Assembly: GCA_013368325.1 (NCBI GenBank)
Contig: JAACJK010000002.1
Span: forward strand, 1,364,001-1,428,000
Length of the DNA stretch: 64,000 nt
Direction of reading: 5' to 3'
Source: Ephemerocybe angulata
Lineage: Eukaryota > Basidiomycota > Agaricomycetes > Agaricales > Psathyrellaceae
The stretch's first letter is position 1, and every line of letters starts with the position of its first letter. The notes beneath the pieces are model-generated. The model saw nothing but the letters and a program-made list of their open reading frames with translations. It was not told where the DNA came from and did not search any database. Below are positions 1 through 13,102 of the stretch, one piece after another. A program made the translations under genes and the position numbers.

Positions 1-3000
1 ATCCAAGCTTCAGGGGTGACTTCGAATACCCATGAGAAGTAACTTTATGATGAGGATTGTGCGACTTCGTAAAACTTGAATGAATGTAGCCAGAAGGCGG
101 GGAGGTGGTCAGAAATAGGGGATCGGCAGGGGTACATACCCCTAAATAACTCCAAGGAGTTCACGCTGAGAGAAGCAGAAAGAAAAAATTCTGGGCGCTG
201 GAGTATCGCCTTAAGCTCACGCTCTGAGGACCGCGCCTCAGGTGGTAACTTTCTCAGAATTCCGACATGGAAACCAGCAATCCAGTCTCTGAAACCCTAC
301 CAATCGACTTCCCACCAACGTTCTTGATTCTGATTACTTTCAAGCAGCCGCATGTGCTTAAGGCTCTATTGAATGGAAACGTGCAGCAGTTCGACGCGAC
401 CGAGATGGGCGGCCTGCGACGGACACCATCGAACTGGGATTCGACGCCCTATCTGGACCGCCGTCTGAGATATTATGGAAGATTCCCTACCCCCACTTCC
501 TCGTGCACTCCACTCACCTCTCGCAGCCCACCAAGCACCCCAGATCCCGGGCGCTTAGCTGACCAGGGTGTGCCAGTCCCTATTAGCCACGTTAATTCCA
601 CACATTGAATGGAGCGGCACCGTCGAAGGGCCTAGTTCATAGATTCATATCACATTAAAAGTCCGTGACTCCGCTTGGACAGGCCCCGTGAAGGTGCGGT
701 ACATACAACCAGCGTCTAAAACTCTATTGCCGGCTTGGCAATGGTTGTTCAATGAACTCGCTTAGTTGCCGGGGCATGAGGCGAATTCTCCTTGGCGAGA
801 GGTTTTAATGATTATATGCGTGAAATTGACCTCTGCTACGCAGAATTGTGGTCGTAGACAGAACCAGGCCCAAGGTTCAATGGAATACTTCGCACTCAAT
901 GGGAAGAACCATGAACACGAGTTCAATGACGACATCGCTCTCCGTTTTCGGTCGGCCCTCTGGATATCTAACCGATCCACAGTCATTCGGATTACCTTTC
1001 GCAACTCGAGTCATAATCTCTAGAAAACTGCGATAAGGAGATGAAAGCTTCATCGATGTCGTTCCAGATCCCCTCAACTAAGCTTTCTGGGGGTCCTGCT
1101 CGAGCGCAGCTTCTGCGGCGGGAGTTCGCGAAGTCAACCTGTACCGGAGCGAAGTCGAACTCTAACACGCTCAGGACGCTTCGAGTATTGAACATTCCAT
1201 GGCTTCTTCCCAAGAGGATAGAACTTACAAGCATAATGGAGGGGATGAAGCTACCTGCCATCACTCTCGTCCCCCTTCTCATCGTTGGTCCTCCTGTGAT
1301 GCAATCTTACGCTCCTCATTTTCAGTTGACACGGAGCGCTGATCCAACCAGATAGAAGAACAAGTGGCAGGATTAGAGTTCTAGGAAATGATCTTCCTGG
1401 CGCTTGCCAATCGATACGCCTCATTAACGTGACAACAACTAGAACTTAATGGTATGGCTGAAACATGATTTCAAGATTACTCAGTTATAACATATGTGAT
1501 CTAACCATATATGAGGGAGATGAAATCGCCACGAGTTCGAAATGCTATCGCTCATTGGCGCCACATCCGCTATGCACCACATCAGGCATAGTCTTGCATT
1601 TGCACGACCTCTCATGCGCATAGTGCTGTAATAGCGGAAGCGAATTGATCTCTGAAGTGGGCACCTCGGTGCGACCATCCTGGCCTCGTTCCTCTTTCTA
1701 TCGTGAATTAGAAGATGGAACAGTAAGATATCACACCTTTCATCGCGACTTTGCATCCATTGATTATCAGCTGTGCTTACCTGCATGAACCTCAGTCAAC
1801 CATGCTCTCCGACTCTCGGGCTTGTATCTGTAAGTGTATGCGAAGTGAGGTGAGGAGAGTTGATGTTACGTAGTATGAATTCCAAGTGCCATGAGCGTCC
1901 TCATCAAATTTGAGCGCTAACACCCCACACTCACATTTCGAAACATAGAAGCGATAAATTTCTTCATGCATGTATGTACTTCCGTACTATCGAAATGGGA
2001 GAGAAGTACCCCGGGCTGTACGAAAGATCGACGGAGAAGGTGCCTCGCATTCTCGTTCATTTGGTACCGTACACCTGCCATTCCGACTACCGCGAGTCAC
2101 GCTCAACAGAGATGAAGGAACTCCGACCTGCGAGGTAGTTCCCAGTCCACCAACTAGCTCGCATGTCCACTATGCAGAAATACCAAGAGTTACTAAAAAT
2201 TTGACCACCCCGGAGGGAATTAATTGACTAAGACTATTCGTAAAGCGCGGAGAAAATGCGATGGCGGTCTGTGTTACTGACAGAGACATGGCTTAGCGCT
2301 GTGTATTAACCGTTCATCCACCTTCCTAAACGATATGGATCGGTCCCCTTCCTAAAAGACCCTCTCGGGGTTTGGCGGGTGATTCGGAGAGTGCGATGTG
2401 CTCCTCGTAATAGTCACCGCCGGAGCGAAGACGCGCACCGCGAAGCCAATTGTCGTGATCACCTACCTCCCTCCTTCCTAAAAGACGCTCTCGGGGCATC
2501 CTGGATATCTCGGGCCACCACTTGAAAATCCTTGTTCTTCTTCAAGACTAATTTGCCCAGCACAACCACTTACCACTCAACCCTCCTCCGAGTCCTCGGC
2601 GCTACGCACCTCGCTGATTCATTCACGAATAGTTTCTGATGTGCAATCAATCAAAGTCCAAGCACGGGTCAGCTACCGAGCGGCATTGACACCTTCCTCC
2701 CAAAACAGGCTTCCGGGGCACTCAGGCCTTCTCGGCGGGGCTGGCGCTCTCTCAAAATTCATACTCACTCAGCTCCGCTGTCGTCCCTCTGTTTCGTTCC
2801 GTTTCGAGCTTTCGTGGTGCATACGGTGCCTGAGCTATCGCGTTTGAATGCATATGAGTATCACGTAGGCTGGTATCTCTGAGCCGAGAACGATGAGAGC
2901 GGACAAGAGGCTTCGGCGCATCAAGAGTACGCTGCGCCGGCACCACCACCTACATCATACTCTTCGCAAGTTTCAGTCAATACTACGGCATTCTAATACA

Positions 3001-3974
3001 CTTTCTTTGCTTTACCACTGCTATCACATACCCTTACGACTGCGCCTTGCTAATCCTTCACCAAAAAGGCAACCTATTCTCTCCGTGCCTGTCGACCGGT
3101 GGCCAGGTACCCGGTCGCATTGCGAGTGCAGTGTGTTTCGGATTTTCCGTGCTCAATGGCGACCGGGATATGCCATGTATCCCAATGAGCCTTCCCGGGG
3201 ATACATCCCTAGAGTCACGTTTTGCTGTATACACCACCTCACTAAAACTATCAGTACCATATCAATACGGTATCACAAATACAGCGCGCTATTGGCGCCT
3301 ACCTACTGCATGCGTGCAGACTTAAGTAAGTAACCCTTCGGGATAAGGGCCGGTCGCGGAGTCTTCCCAGTGCAATGATGGTATGATCACCGTCTTCCAA
3401 GAATAAGCATCCCTCTTCCTGGAATCGAGGTATCGCGAAGCCAGCCAGCCAGACAGACGCCTTGTTCCAGACTCGGGAGAAACACACCTCGAGGCACGCA
3501 CCCCTCCAACTAATTGTGATGTCAGACGGACGGGTAGGGCGGCCATAGATCGATAGCAACGCTCCTCATACAGTACGTTGAAAGAGTCATCGGGTATCCA
3601 CCTCATTGCCTGGCAGAATGGTGTAGCTATTTTTAAAAATAATCTTCGTCCCACTGCAAATCCCCCAATGCCCTCCTCACCGGCGGGGCTATTAATAGAT
3701 GAACGGGGGTGTTATTTTTAGATTGGCGGAGACTGGTGGCCGTTCGTTGCTGTCGAACTGCGCAGTGCGCACGGGCCGTGTTGTGTTGTGTCATATGTTT
3801 TGGCGTGAAAAACGGTGACAGTGGGTGCAGACGGAGGATGGGAGCCTGGGGGCGGTGTGAAATCCTCGAGTTCGAGCTCAGTTCAAAAATTTCAACCTGC
3901 TCTTGATTGATGGAACGAGGCTGTATATCTGCCAGACATTACATATGTATTGGGTTATGTAGATTGGATGCCTA
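1..3974. other. Intergenic, no supportable gene
   Basis: Only short, uncorrelated open frames are present, without recognisable domains or a convincing exon-intron pattern. One internal direct repeat is visible: 24 bases at 2347-2370 and 2473-2496 (ccttcctaaaagac, one variable base, then ctctcgggg). The region may be decayed transposon or gene DNA, but I cannot name it. Confidence 0.5.
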
Positions 3975-3983
3975 GCGTAATTG

Positions 3984-4088
3984 CAGGCTCCTAAACCAGC
4001 CGCTCGTATAGAGCTTTGAGATCCCATCCTTCTCAAGCTCCTCAGATCCACAAAGCTTGATACGAACGCCGGCTGGTTTAGGAGCCTG
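3984..4088. mobile_element. 105-bp MITE with 9-bp target duplication
   Basis: The element begins with CAGGCTCCTAAACCAGCCG (3984-4002) and ends with its exact reverse complement (4070-4088). Pairing continues imperfectly inward, so the whole element is nearly palindromic. It is flanked on both sides by the identical 9-mer gcgtaattg (3975-3983 and 4089-4097), a target site duplication. It has no coding capacity. A 9-bp duplication is typical of Mutator-like elements; the superfamily is inferred. Its end resembles that of the larger MITE at 32871 (CAGCCTCCTA). Confidence 0.85.
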
Positions 4089-4097
4089 GCGTAATTG

Positions 4098-7000
4098 GGG
4101 TTCTTTCATTTACATAAGTATCCAGTGATCTGGGAAGATGGGAATGGCTGAGAAGACTGACTGCAGCGTGGAGCATGGATCGGCACGGAGAATCAGATAT
4201 TCTATCGTCTATTTGGTCGTGTGCTGTCTCATTTGCTACTTGTGCAACTTGGAGTCGGTGGCGTGCAGCGTGCATGGCCCGCGTGGACAGGCGATCGCAT
4301 CGAGGCTTCTACGACGAGTTCAGCAGGAAGGAAATCGGTTGGAAATCGGAAATTATGAGGCGCAGAATACGTTGCCCAACGAGCCCACCCGAATTCGATC
4401 CTGTGAGCAAATAGGAGATGGGTATCCTGTCGCTCATAAAGAAGCCGTTCATGGGTACTTGGGATCGGCATGAGACCAAGGTGTCGGCTCTCGCATTATG
4501 GTATTACAAAGACCAAAGCCAAGCCCACTATTTACCCACCTGCTGATTGCCGGTACGCTACTGCTCATGTGGTGCAGGTTGTTCAACTCTTCGCTAAATA
4601 TTCAAATAAAATCCCATAAATCTTGAAGATATTATAACGTCACAAACAGCACATCGGAGCATCCTTGCAAATTTTCGGGGGGTTTCACGAATGGAGTGCG
4701 ATGTGCACGGGGAGATCAAATGTTGAACGGAACCCAATGAAAATCGGTTGTTCGTCGAGTTTATTTACCCCAGGCATTCCATTCCTGAGTATTATACAGA
4801 CAGTCCTTTCCAAATTATTGAATGCGGGGTACTGGACACGAGCTTCTTATTGAGATCTGTGCGTTTGTACTCGAGATAGAAGTTGGTTGTGGAGGAACGG
4901 CGCGATGCCCCTGCATTCGCGGATCCACGGTTGTTGAGTGATCGACTGCGCAGGCTGATCCGACTCGCTCCCCCTGCTCTAGCGCAAGTTTCATCCGCCT
5001 CAACTACACCCTGAGCTAAGTAATCTCAAGGAAAATAGCCCGAGATATAGTCCTCCGCAGCTGCGATAGGATGGATTTCTAAGCTCTAGAATATCGTTGC
5101 CAAATATGATAGGCGGGGCGAATGTCATCCTCAATTTTTGATAAGCCGGGGCCCGACTCGGGAGATACAGTCCTATGTGGAATTTGGGCCCGAGACGAAC
5201 ATTGTCTTTACTACTGGACCCGGCTAGACAGGGAAAGAACCCGCGAGAACACACAGAGAGAGTCTGAACAATGCAATGAGATGATGATGATGGAACGAAT
5301 GAGAGTCTAATCTACGCAAGAGTCCTGGAAGCACCGTCGATGCTGACAAAGCGCGAGAAGCCACAAACAAACAGAGTCAAAGCACCTAAGTAGCAGGCGC
5401 TCGCCCTGGACCACCAGTCCACTACATACGTTGATCGGGGACTACCCATTATCTGTGGAAGTGAGGGCGTCTGGGGAACTGTCTGGAACTGTGCACAACG
5501 ATCTATAGAACGGCGGAGTTCGGAGTTCGGTGGTTTGATATAGCATGCCCGAGCCCGAGGCTGCTCGTCAATCAAAAGTGATTTTCAGGACCAGCTATCC
5601 TGGGATGCTATGTAGGAGAACTTGAACGAGGCATTGAGAGAGTGGCACAAATACTGAGTGAGTATACCGATGTTGCTTTGTGTATCAGATACTATCTACT
5701 CACCCATCACATTTTGTTTGTTCAGATTCACGATTGAATACATAGAATCAACGGAAACCAGGTTTGCATCATCAATGACCCCTGTAAGTGCGATCTCGAG
5801 TATACGGTCGCGAGGAAGTCATTCAGGGCGCCTCACTTCGTAAAATGCGCAGCGCTATGTGGTGATTTCCATTATCTGCAAAACCATCTGGCTGAAATAG
5901 CACATACAGTTGCAATCCTAGCTTTAGCTCCAAAGTCCAGGAATACCAAGTCGGTTGCATCATTGAACATTGTATGAACCAAATCCGCAGTGGCTAAGCC
6001 CATGCTCTCCAGCTATATTTGCTCTCTGAGTGACCAGAAGAGCGGAGAGGGGAAGACGAGAGCTACCCAGAGCGACGGGGAACTACATGGTCTATCAATA
6101 TATCAAACCTTTTCTGAGCTCAGTTCTAGTGGTTTTTTTCGAGCCCCAGATGGCTCCAGAAATACTACCACCCATTTTAAACATCTAATCTTACAGTGAC
6201 TCTGATCCCCGAATTGCATTGCGTTCACAGCGGATGTCAAGCGTGAGCCATCGCACTATGTTCATCCCACCCCGCTGGAAAGACTATATACTTTTTTCAT
6301 GTGTCCTAAGCCTCGTCTCCGTCTGAACGCGAGCAGTAAGTATGATATGTAATTTTGTTTGGGATAGGTCAGCTTGGAGAGTGAGGGAGTGGCGAGGATA
6401 TATCTAATATCCGTCGTCTATCTACCCATGCCACGTTCTGGTCGTAAACCTAGAGCCCCAGGTGGTTCCAGAAATACTATGTACATACTTACCACCCTGG
6501 CCACCCAGTACAGTGGTACTGGTGACTGTATTATACATTTCTGACTGGCGTGAGTAAGGAGCTGGACGGCGCGAGGAGGTCGGTCATCTCACTCCGTTGG
6601 GGAAGCTTCATGGAGCCCTTTCCAGCACTCATCCTCGGAGGCTGGATGCAGGTATTAAGTATTGATTATGCGTGAGTGTAGGGAGACTAGCTGATAACGC
6701 ACCAAAGAAGCTCAATGAGAGTCATCGAGGGTGAGTGGGTCGACGACTGTCGTGCAGCTATATCCGTCCACCGACTCCCATCTACCTTCGACTCCAGCTC
6801 GCTCGCCGAGCGGCTTCGCCGCCTAAGCTTAGAAGACATATGGGAATTTTGGATATCATTAACTTCGCCTAGCCTTATATTCCAGTCCAGCTCGTGCCCG
6901 CCACACTCGAAGGAGTATACTTGTACCTTGGCTATATACATTCAGGAGCTGGCAAGTCTTGTATTTACTGCGAGGAAAGAGTACAAATACAGAGGCAAGG

Positions 7001-8718
7001 GTGGGTGTTTGGTGCTACTTTTGCTGCCATGTTAGCTGTGGAAACCTTTCGGTACCCAAACACGCACTCCTTCTGTTTGCGTGCTTCAAAATTCTGGCAC
7101 GAACACAATACCCACTGGCCTGATATATTGCGTCTCCCATGTCGCGCTCAATTCCCATAACACGCCATAGGTGAGCTCCAAGTCCTGCCTACGGCCAACC
7201 TGCCCCTCGTCCTGTAACCCAACCATGATTACTTTCAGAAAGGTAGGTAAAATTTCACCGGATTTATGGTTCTCTCATGTTTATCGAGGAGCTTCAACAA
7301 CTCATAACGACGCTCATTGCATTTGCCGTTCCCCTGTCCTACAACCAAGCAACCCTCCCAGAGATACCAATCCCTCATCGCACTATCCCTGCCACCAAAT
7401 GGGGTCCCACCCATTCACCACCACTCCTCCGAAAACTCGGAGCGCGTATCTCACCAAATTGCTTCACCACCACCAGTCCTTCAAAATCTCGAAGCGCGTA
7501 CAGTATCATCTCACCTCATCTCGACATAACCCACCTCTTGATTCTTGAATCCAAATGACGCACCGGGCCCCGTCTATCGACTGCGCACCTCTTCCATCCA
7601 CCCGACCGCTCCCACTAAAGCCTCGCCAATCACCAAACACCCTCGACGATTGATGATAGAGAACATTGAATGTGCTATGCTACGTTAGCTGTGGTAATGC
7701 GCAGCGCGATTTTCTTGCCCAGGGGTGTTTTATGTTCGTATGGTACGTTTGAATTACTCAATTCAGTGTTTCGGGTTTCTGTGTGCTCCCAGATCTCAAC
7801 CAGTTGACTGACTAACCAGTGGATGACTTTCCGTCGCGGTTACCTTTCAAGCCGAAATGCCGCCTCCACCTCCTGCCTGTTGGGGACGAGCATAGAGCCC
7901 GACGACAGCGAGCATCAATTGTGAGGCCTTCCTGGATTTTAGTCTGGAGGAGGGGTGAATACCCCCTTCCAAACTCAAACTGCGTTTGCTAGACTTAAGC
8001 GGGCCCGATGGGGACATACCAAGCACTTTACAAGCCTTGGCACTGAGGCGAAGGTCGTCTGTTAACAAATGTGCAACAAGGGACGGCTGGGCTGTCTAAG
8101 GAACAGACAGTATTTCCCCAACGGTATAGGCACTCAAGGAGAGCATTGACCCCAGAGACGTATTAGCCCGATATCAGTCCTTTAGAAATAATCTGGAATC
8201 CTAAACGCGACGGATAGTCATCCAGTAACCATAGATTGCCTAGCGATACGACGGAACTATAATCCTAATCCGCAGTCGTGTAGCACTGTATCGACGTATC
8301 ATCGGGGCTGTGGGCCAGGCACACTATGTTGGAGGTTTGTAAGTATTTCGAGAGCAGTGGAGAGGTCGTTTACTTACAAAGATCGCCTTCCGTTCGGCCT
8401 GCGCAGTGATGCGAGTGATGCGAGGTGATGCGACCCTGCAAAACGATCCGTGCGCGTGCGTGATGAGCGGGTTGCTCATTAGTCGAATACTGAATAGTAA
8501 CGTTTCACCCTCTGCAATATTTTGTAACATGGGTTAACTGGCAGAATGTAACATTCTCCGATTTGAGAACAGATTGAATTTGTCTTTCGCGCGATAACTC
8601 TACACATGATACGAAAGAGCCCGGTCGGTGGCTCCAGTCGAACTCGCGAAGCAGTGGGAAGCAAGACGAGAACAGGAAGATGGATGGATGGATTGGCTGA
8701 ACAAGATGGGGTCGTGAT
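4098..8718. other. Intergenic, no supportable gene
   Basis: No open frame here has a recognisable domain. A 27-base direct repeat (gagccccag, then a variable base, tgg, another variable base, tccagaaatacta) occurs at 6141-6167 and 6453-6479 with two mismatches, possibly remains of a duplicated or transposed segment. Otherwise I see nothing I can name. Confidence 0.45.
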
Positions 8719-9009
8719 ATGTCAGCCGACACCGTTCTTTCCATCTTCAGAAGACAGAAGGCGTCGAAGACGAGGAAGGCGTTTATACCACCGAGCGCGT
8801 TCTGGATGTTTGGATCGCTCGTGGGCTTTTGGGCTATGACGTTGTTTCTTACATACACATACATTATGGGCGAATCTTTCTGTGGAAGAGGTGTTCTTAG
8901 GAGGCAGATTGCGGTGGATTGGGGTGCGAAGCATCCAACTAAGTATCTTAAATTCGTAGAGACTAGGAGGAAGGTTGGTAGGAGGGACGGGTGGATACTA
9001 TGTGAGTGA
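8719..9009 (+). CDS. Hypothetical 96-residue protein with one membrane segment
   Basis: The frame starts with ATG and reads MSADTVLSIFRRQKASKTRK. It then has a strongly hydrophobic stretch (about residues 28-50, FWMFGSLVGFWAMTLFLTYT) flanked by basic residues, and ends in a basic tail. The shape suits a small single-pass membrane or mitochondrial protein. A GTGAGT near the stop could be an intron donor, so the true end may differ. I recognise no family. A longer frame without domains runs antisense (8505-9179). The call rests only on composition. Confidence 0.28.
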   Translation: MSADTVLSIFRRQKASKTRKAFIPPSAFWMFGSLVGFWAMTLFLTYTYIMGESFCGRGVLRRQIAVDWGAKHPTKYLKFVETRRKVGRRDGWILCE

Positions 9010-9750
9010 TGTTGCGAGCGAGCTTCGCTCCGACGGGGAGGGAGGGCTTGGAGCGCTGCTGCGTTGATTCGCCGTTGCTTGGGTATACAGGTATTGCTTA
9101 GATGCCGGTACGGTACGGTAATCCGATCCACGCCCTTCTTCTCGATACGCGATATGTATCCTCGATCCTCGATCCTCAAGATACTCGATATGTTTGCGAT
9201 ACTCGTTATCGCGCGAATGAAGGTGGTAAAAAGCTGTTGAGGATCGCGGCCTCGTTCTGCCTACGCTTGCATGGGCACCTTATTCATGTCGGCGAGCCGC
9301 GAATTCCATTAGGAAACGAACCCTATCCAAAACACATACGTAGAAAGGTTCCTTTAGGAAAGGAAAACAGGAAATGAGGGTCGGTCGGCAGGAGCGTGAC
9401 AGACATGCCATCCATCGAACCTAATCTCGATCTGCATCTCACTCAGACTCCCATTTTCTCCTTCACAGATCCGATTCGGGCTCCGCCCGCAAGGGGTTCG
9501 GCGGTGACGGCACCCTCCAGCGTATTGGCACTCCGCCTGCGCTGCCGAAACCCAGCCGGACAGGGGCCGGAGAGGGGGAGAGGGGCTAAGCCGGATGGGG
9601 ATACGGCTTGATCGAGCGGCGTCTGCAATTGGCTGGGTATACATAACGCCGTTCTTCCAGATCCTGTTTCCGACCAACATCCATCCATACCTACCGAGCT
9701 CTGCACGTACTCGACAACATACTCTCTTTGCCTCTGCCAACCGTCGGGAG

Positions 9751-9760
9751 TATAAGTATA
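9751..9760 (+). promoter_or_regulatory. TATA-like element of the MADS-box gene
   Basis: The sequence tataagtata lies about 65-75 bases upstream of the ATG of the MADS-box gene, a plausible core-promoter position for a fungal gene with a short 5' leader. The assignment is by sequence and spacing only. Confidence 0.4.
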
Positions 9761-9824
9761 CGGTAGCGACAGACAGCGCGTTTCCAGTCCAGCACCACCC
9801 TACCTACAACAAGTCCAAGCTAAA

Positions 9825-12800
9825 ATGGGCCGAAGAAAGATTGAGATCCAGCCTATCCTCGTACGTGCCCCCACCGCCCCACCCCAGCTGTGCCACTGAC
9901 CTTTCCCCGCTCTATGTGCAGCACGAACGCAACCGCTCTGTGACGTTCCTCAAGGTACGTGTAGTAGTGCTCGCGCCTTGGCTAGGGCTATTTTTGACAC
10001 CCATAACTGATCAACAACACTCTTGGCATTTCCCCCGTCATTTTTCCTATAATTATCTCGCCGCCGCCCTTTCCACTCCCTTCCTTGCAACTCCTTCTCC
10101 TGCCTTCCTACATTCCTTCCGACTTCCTTCTGCGAACGCGCGACGATGGCGGCCTGCAGCGCAAGAACGGGCTGTTCAAAAAGGCGTACGAGCTCGGCGT
10201 GCTGTGCAGCGTCGACGTGGCCGTTATCATCTTCGGTGCGCACCCAACCATCCATCCTTTGTTCTCTTGGCGCTCTCCGCTGACGGTCCTGTTCTATTTA
10301 TATCTCGTCCTCTTCATCGTACTCTCGACGTTCTCTGGCCTATCTTCGCCGTGCAGAAGAGCGGGCGGGGCATCATGCGAAGCTCTACGAGTACTGCTCG
10401 ACGGATATCAGGGACATGGTAGCGAGACATATGCGCGTACGTGCTCTCTTTCTTTCTGCGGTGGCATGACGGGCTTATGACGACGTTCTCTCTCCTTCTT
10501 CCTCTCTTTCTGCGTTTGCTACGACAACGACGACGAACACGACCGACGACGAACACGACCGACGACGAACACGACCGACGACGAACACGACCGACGACGA
10601 ACACGACCGACGACGACGACGACGCCTTGGACCCCAACGACGCCCAACGACACCCAACCTTGGACTGCGGCCACGACGACGACGACAACGGTGCCACTCC
10701 ACCAACGATGCCTATCACTGGCCCTCCCGGACCCACTCGCTCGATGCCTATCACGCCTACGGCCGCACGCCGCCTCACACCACCCACTACTCTCTCTGCT
10801 CGCCCTGCTGGCCCTACCCACGTCCCGCCCCCAGCACGACGGCGAGAAAGACGCAAAAGGCCCCTCCGACTTCAGTGGCGGCGCTCCCCCCGGCGGACCT
10901 GGCCCCAGCGGCGGGCGCGGCGGCAACGGCGGCGGAGGCGGGTTCGGGGACGACGAGGATGAGGAGGGTGGCGCGGGGTATGATGAGGAGGATGATGGGG
11001 AGGGTGGGGGTGCGGATGAGAGGCTGTTGCCGCCGAGGAGTAAGAGGCGGATTGGGGAGGCGCGGGATGAGGTGCGTATTTTCTTGAGTCAAGCTCGATG
11101 TACAAACATTCTAACATTCCCGTTTCCTCGCAGGAATACCCTCCACACCGCACCCTAGCCCTCCCAGGCTCAAACAGCCCAACAGCCCTCCTAGGCCCCA
11201 CATCCTCTCTTCCTTCCTCCGGCCCATCCTCCTCTCTCCCTTCCTCCGGCCTACAGCCCTCAAACTCCTCAAACTCCTCCTCGTCGCTCCCCGTGAGCAA
11301 CGACCGCCTCTCGTCTGGGTCCTCCATCGGTGGCCAGGGGCACCGAAGCGCTATCGCCAAACGTCCGAGCAGGACGTTGAGCGGTGGACCTGGGCCCGGG
11401 CTTGGAGGGATTGGGGGTGGTGTGCACCACGGCGGCCAGCATGGGCATGGACAGCATCAGCATCAGCATCATAGTCGCAGCCCCAGCGATGAGAGTCTCG
11501 CGAATATGGGTCTTGGTGCCTATCCCGGCCCCGGTGGAGGTGGAGGAGGTGGATATGGAGGGGGAGGTGGGGGGTACGGCCGAAACCAGACCTATCCCCC
11601 GTCGAGTTACGGCCAGAGCCCGTTTTATGGGGGTGGGCAGGGATTTGAGTTTGGGAGGGGGGCGAGGGGGTTTGTTGGGGCGGGGATTGGGGGTCCGGGA
11701 GGAGGAGGTGGGGGCGGACTGGGAGGGAGGTCGTTTGGGGGGTTTGAGGGTGTTGGTGGGAGAGGAGGAGGGGGAGGAGGGGCGGCTGCGGATTTGTTTG
11801 CGTTTTTGGATGGGCCTGGGGGGCAGGGGTTGGATTGGCCTGTGCATGGAGGTTAGTGGTCGTTGTTTTGGGTTTGGTTTGGTGGTTCTTTTGGATTTGT
11901 TCTTCTGTTTCGTTTTGTGGGGTTTACTTCCCTGTCTTTCTTTGTTTAACTTTCATACGTGACGCATTGGATTCACTTGTGGTCGATTTGTTCTTTCCGT
12001 CCACGTTTCATGATGCTGTCGCACCGCTTTGTACCGGCTTGGGGTGCTCATCTTGGCTGCGGCACGAGGTCGATGGTCTGTGCGCTCACGAGTTCGTTGC
12101 GAGTGTACGCCGTCCTCTCCTCTCGAACGGTGCCCTTTTCATCCACTTCTCGTTCTCATCTTTGTTCGCGCTATCGTTCGTTCGTTCGCTCGTTGGAGCT
12201 CTGTTCCTTCGCAGACGCTCGGTACTTGTGATGCCCGCTTTTTGCGTTCGTTCGTTCGTGCTTGCCTTTCGCGCTGGTTTTTCTTCTTTCTTCTCCCATG
12301 TGGGTATTGGTTCTACCCACGGCGGTGTCGCGTCGTGTTCGACGTGTTGTGTCGCTCGACGCTATGTTCACTCGTGCTTTTACGAGTGCGTGCGTCTTTT
12401 GTTCGACTTTCATCGGTGGCCCGACCGACTTGGTTGTCGCGTTCGGTCGCGCCCATATAATCTCAGTTTCGTGCCTTGGTGATTCTTACGCCGAGCCACC
12501 GCTTTTTTGCAATGTTCGTTGTCGACCGACTTTGACTTCGCTTTAGCGGCATCTACCACCCTTCGTCCCGTCATTTCATCTCTTCACGATTGCTCTGTGC
12601 TTCAATCTCGTTTCTCGTTCACAAAGCTAACGCATCTCATCCCATAGGTCCATCACAACACCCCGCACATCCAACACCTCCAAACTCAACAGGCCCATCG
12701 AGCGCCGGTCTGCCCAACACGAACAACAACTCTAACAACTCTATTCCAAACTCCAACTCGAATTCCAACCCGGGTAACACGGACTGGTTGGACTTTTTGT

Positions 12801-13102
12801 CGAGTGCGAATACGGCGGGGCCGAGGGAGAGTCCGGTCGGGATTAGTTGGGAGCGCGGGAATGGGGGAAGTGGAGGTAGTAACGGGGGAGGTGGACATGG
12901 TGGGAACGGGGGAGGGGGTGCGAATGGTGGAGGGCCCGGACTTGGAGGTGGAAATGGGGTGGATGCGTTGTTTGGGCTTGGGGTTGGTGTTGGGCGGAAG
13001 GGGAGTGGGATGGGGATGGGGGGCTTGGGGATGGGGGGCTTAGGTGGGATGGGCGGGATGGGAGGTGGTGGGGGTGGGGCGAAGATGGAGATGAGGGATT
13101 GA
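9825..13102 (+). CDS. RLM1: MADS-box transcription factor, MEF2/Rlm1 type
   Basis: Seven exons fit: 9825-9860, 9922-9954, 10160-10235, 10357-10436, 10835-11071, 11134-11851 and 12648-13102. Exons 1-4 encode the MADS domain: [43 protein letters not shown], then a MEF2-like segment [18 protein letters not shown]. This is the hallmark of the SRF/MEF2 class. Yeast Rlm1 and Smp1 act downstream of the cell-integrity MAP kinase in the nucleus, so a similar DNA-binding role is likely. The rest is low complexity: an acidic stretch followed by RSKRR, a Ser/Pro region with a His/Gln run, and long Gly runs in exons 6 and 7. Intron 6 (11852-12647, 796 bases) is long for this locus. The exon 1-2 join gives Leu where MEF2 proteins usually have Thr. 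MADS identity is secure; orthology to Rlm1 is inferred. Confidence 0.9.
10529..10612 (+). repeat. 16-bp tandem repeat in MADS-gene intron 4
   Basis: About five copies of the unit gacgacgaacacgacc, followed by a (gac)n run, lie inside the 398-base intron between exons 4 and 5 of the MADS-box gene. Long spurious frames on both strands arise from this array. Confidence 0.85.

Noticed and set aside
9010..9040. Possible second Helitron end (gagcgagcttcgctc hairpin)
   Set aside because: No CTRR follows at the right distance.
8505..9179. 224-codon minus-strand frame
   Set aside because: No domain, low-complexity joins, and it lies antisense to a more protein-like short frame; no splice or promoter support.
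10314..10856. 180-codon minus-strand frame opposite the MADS gene
   Set aside because: It runs through the 16-bp tandem array of intron 4 and encodes Arg/Ser/Val repeats only.
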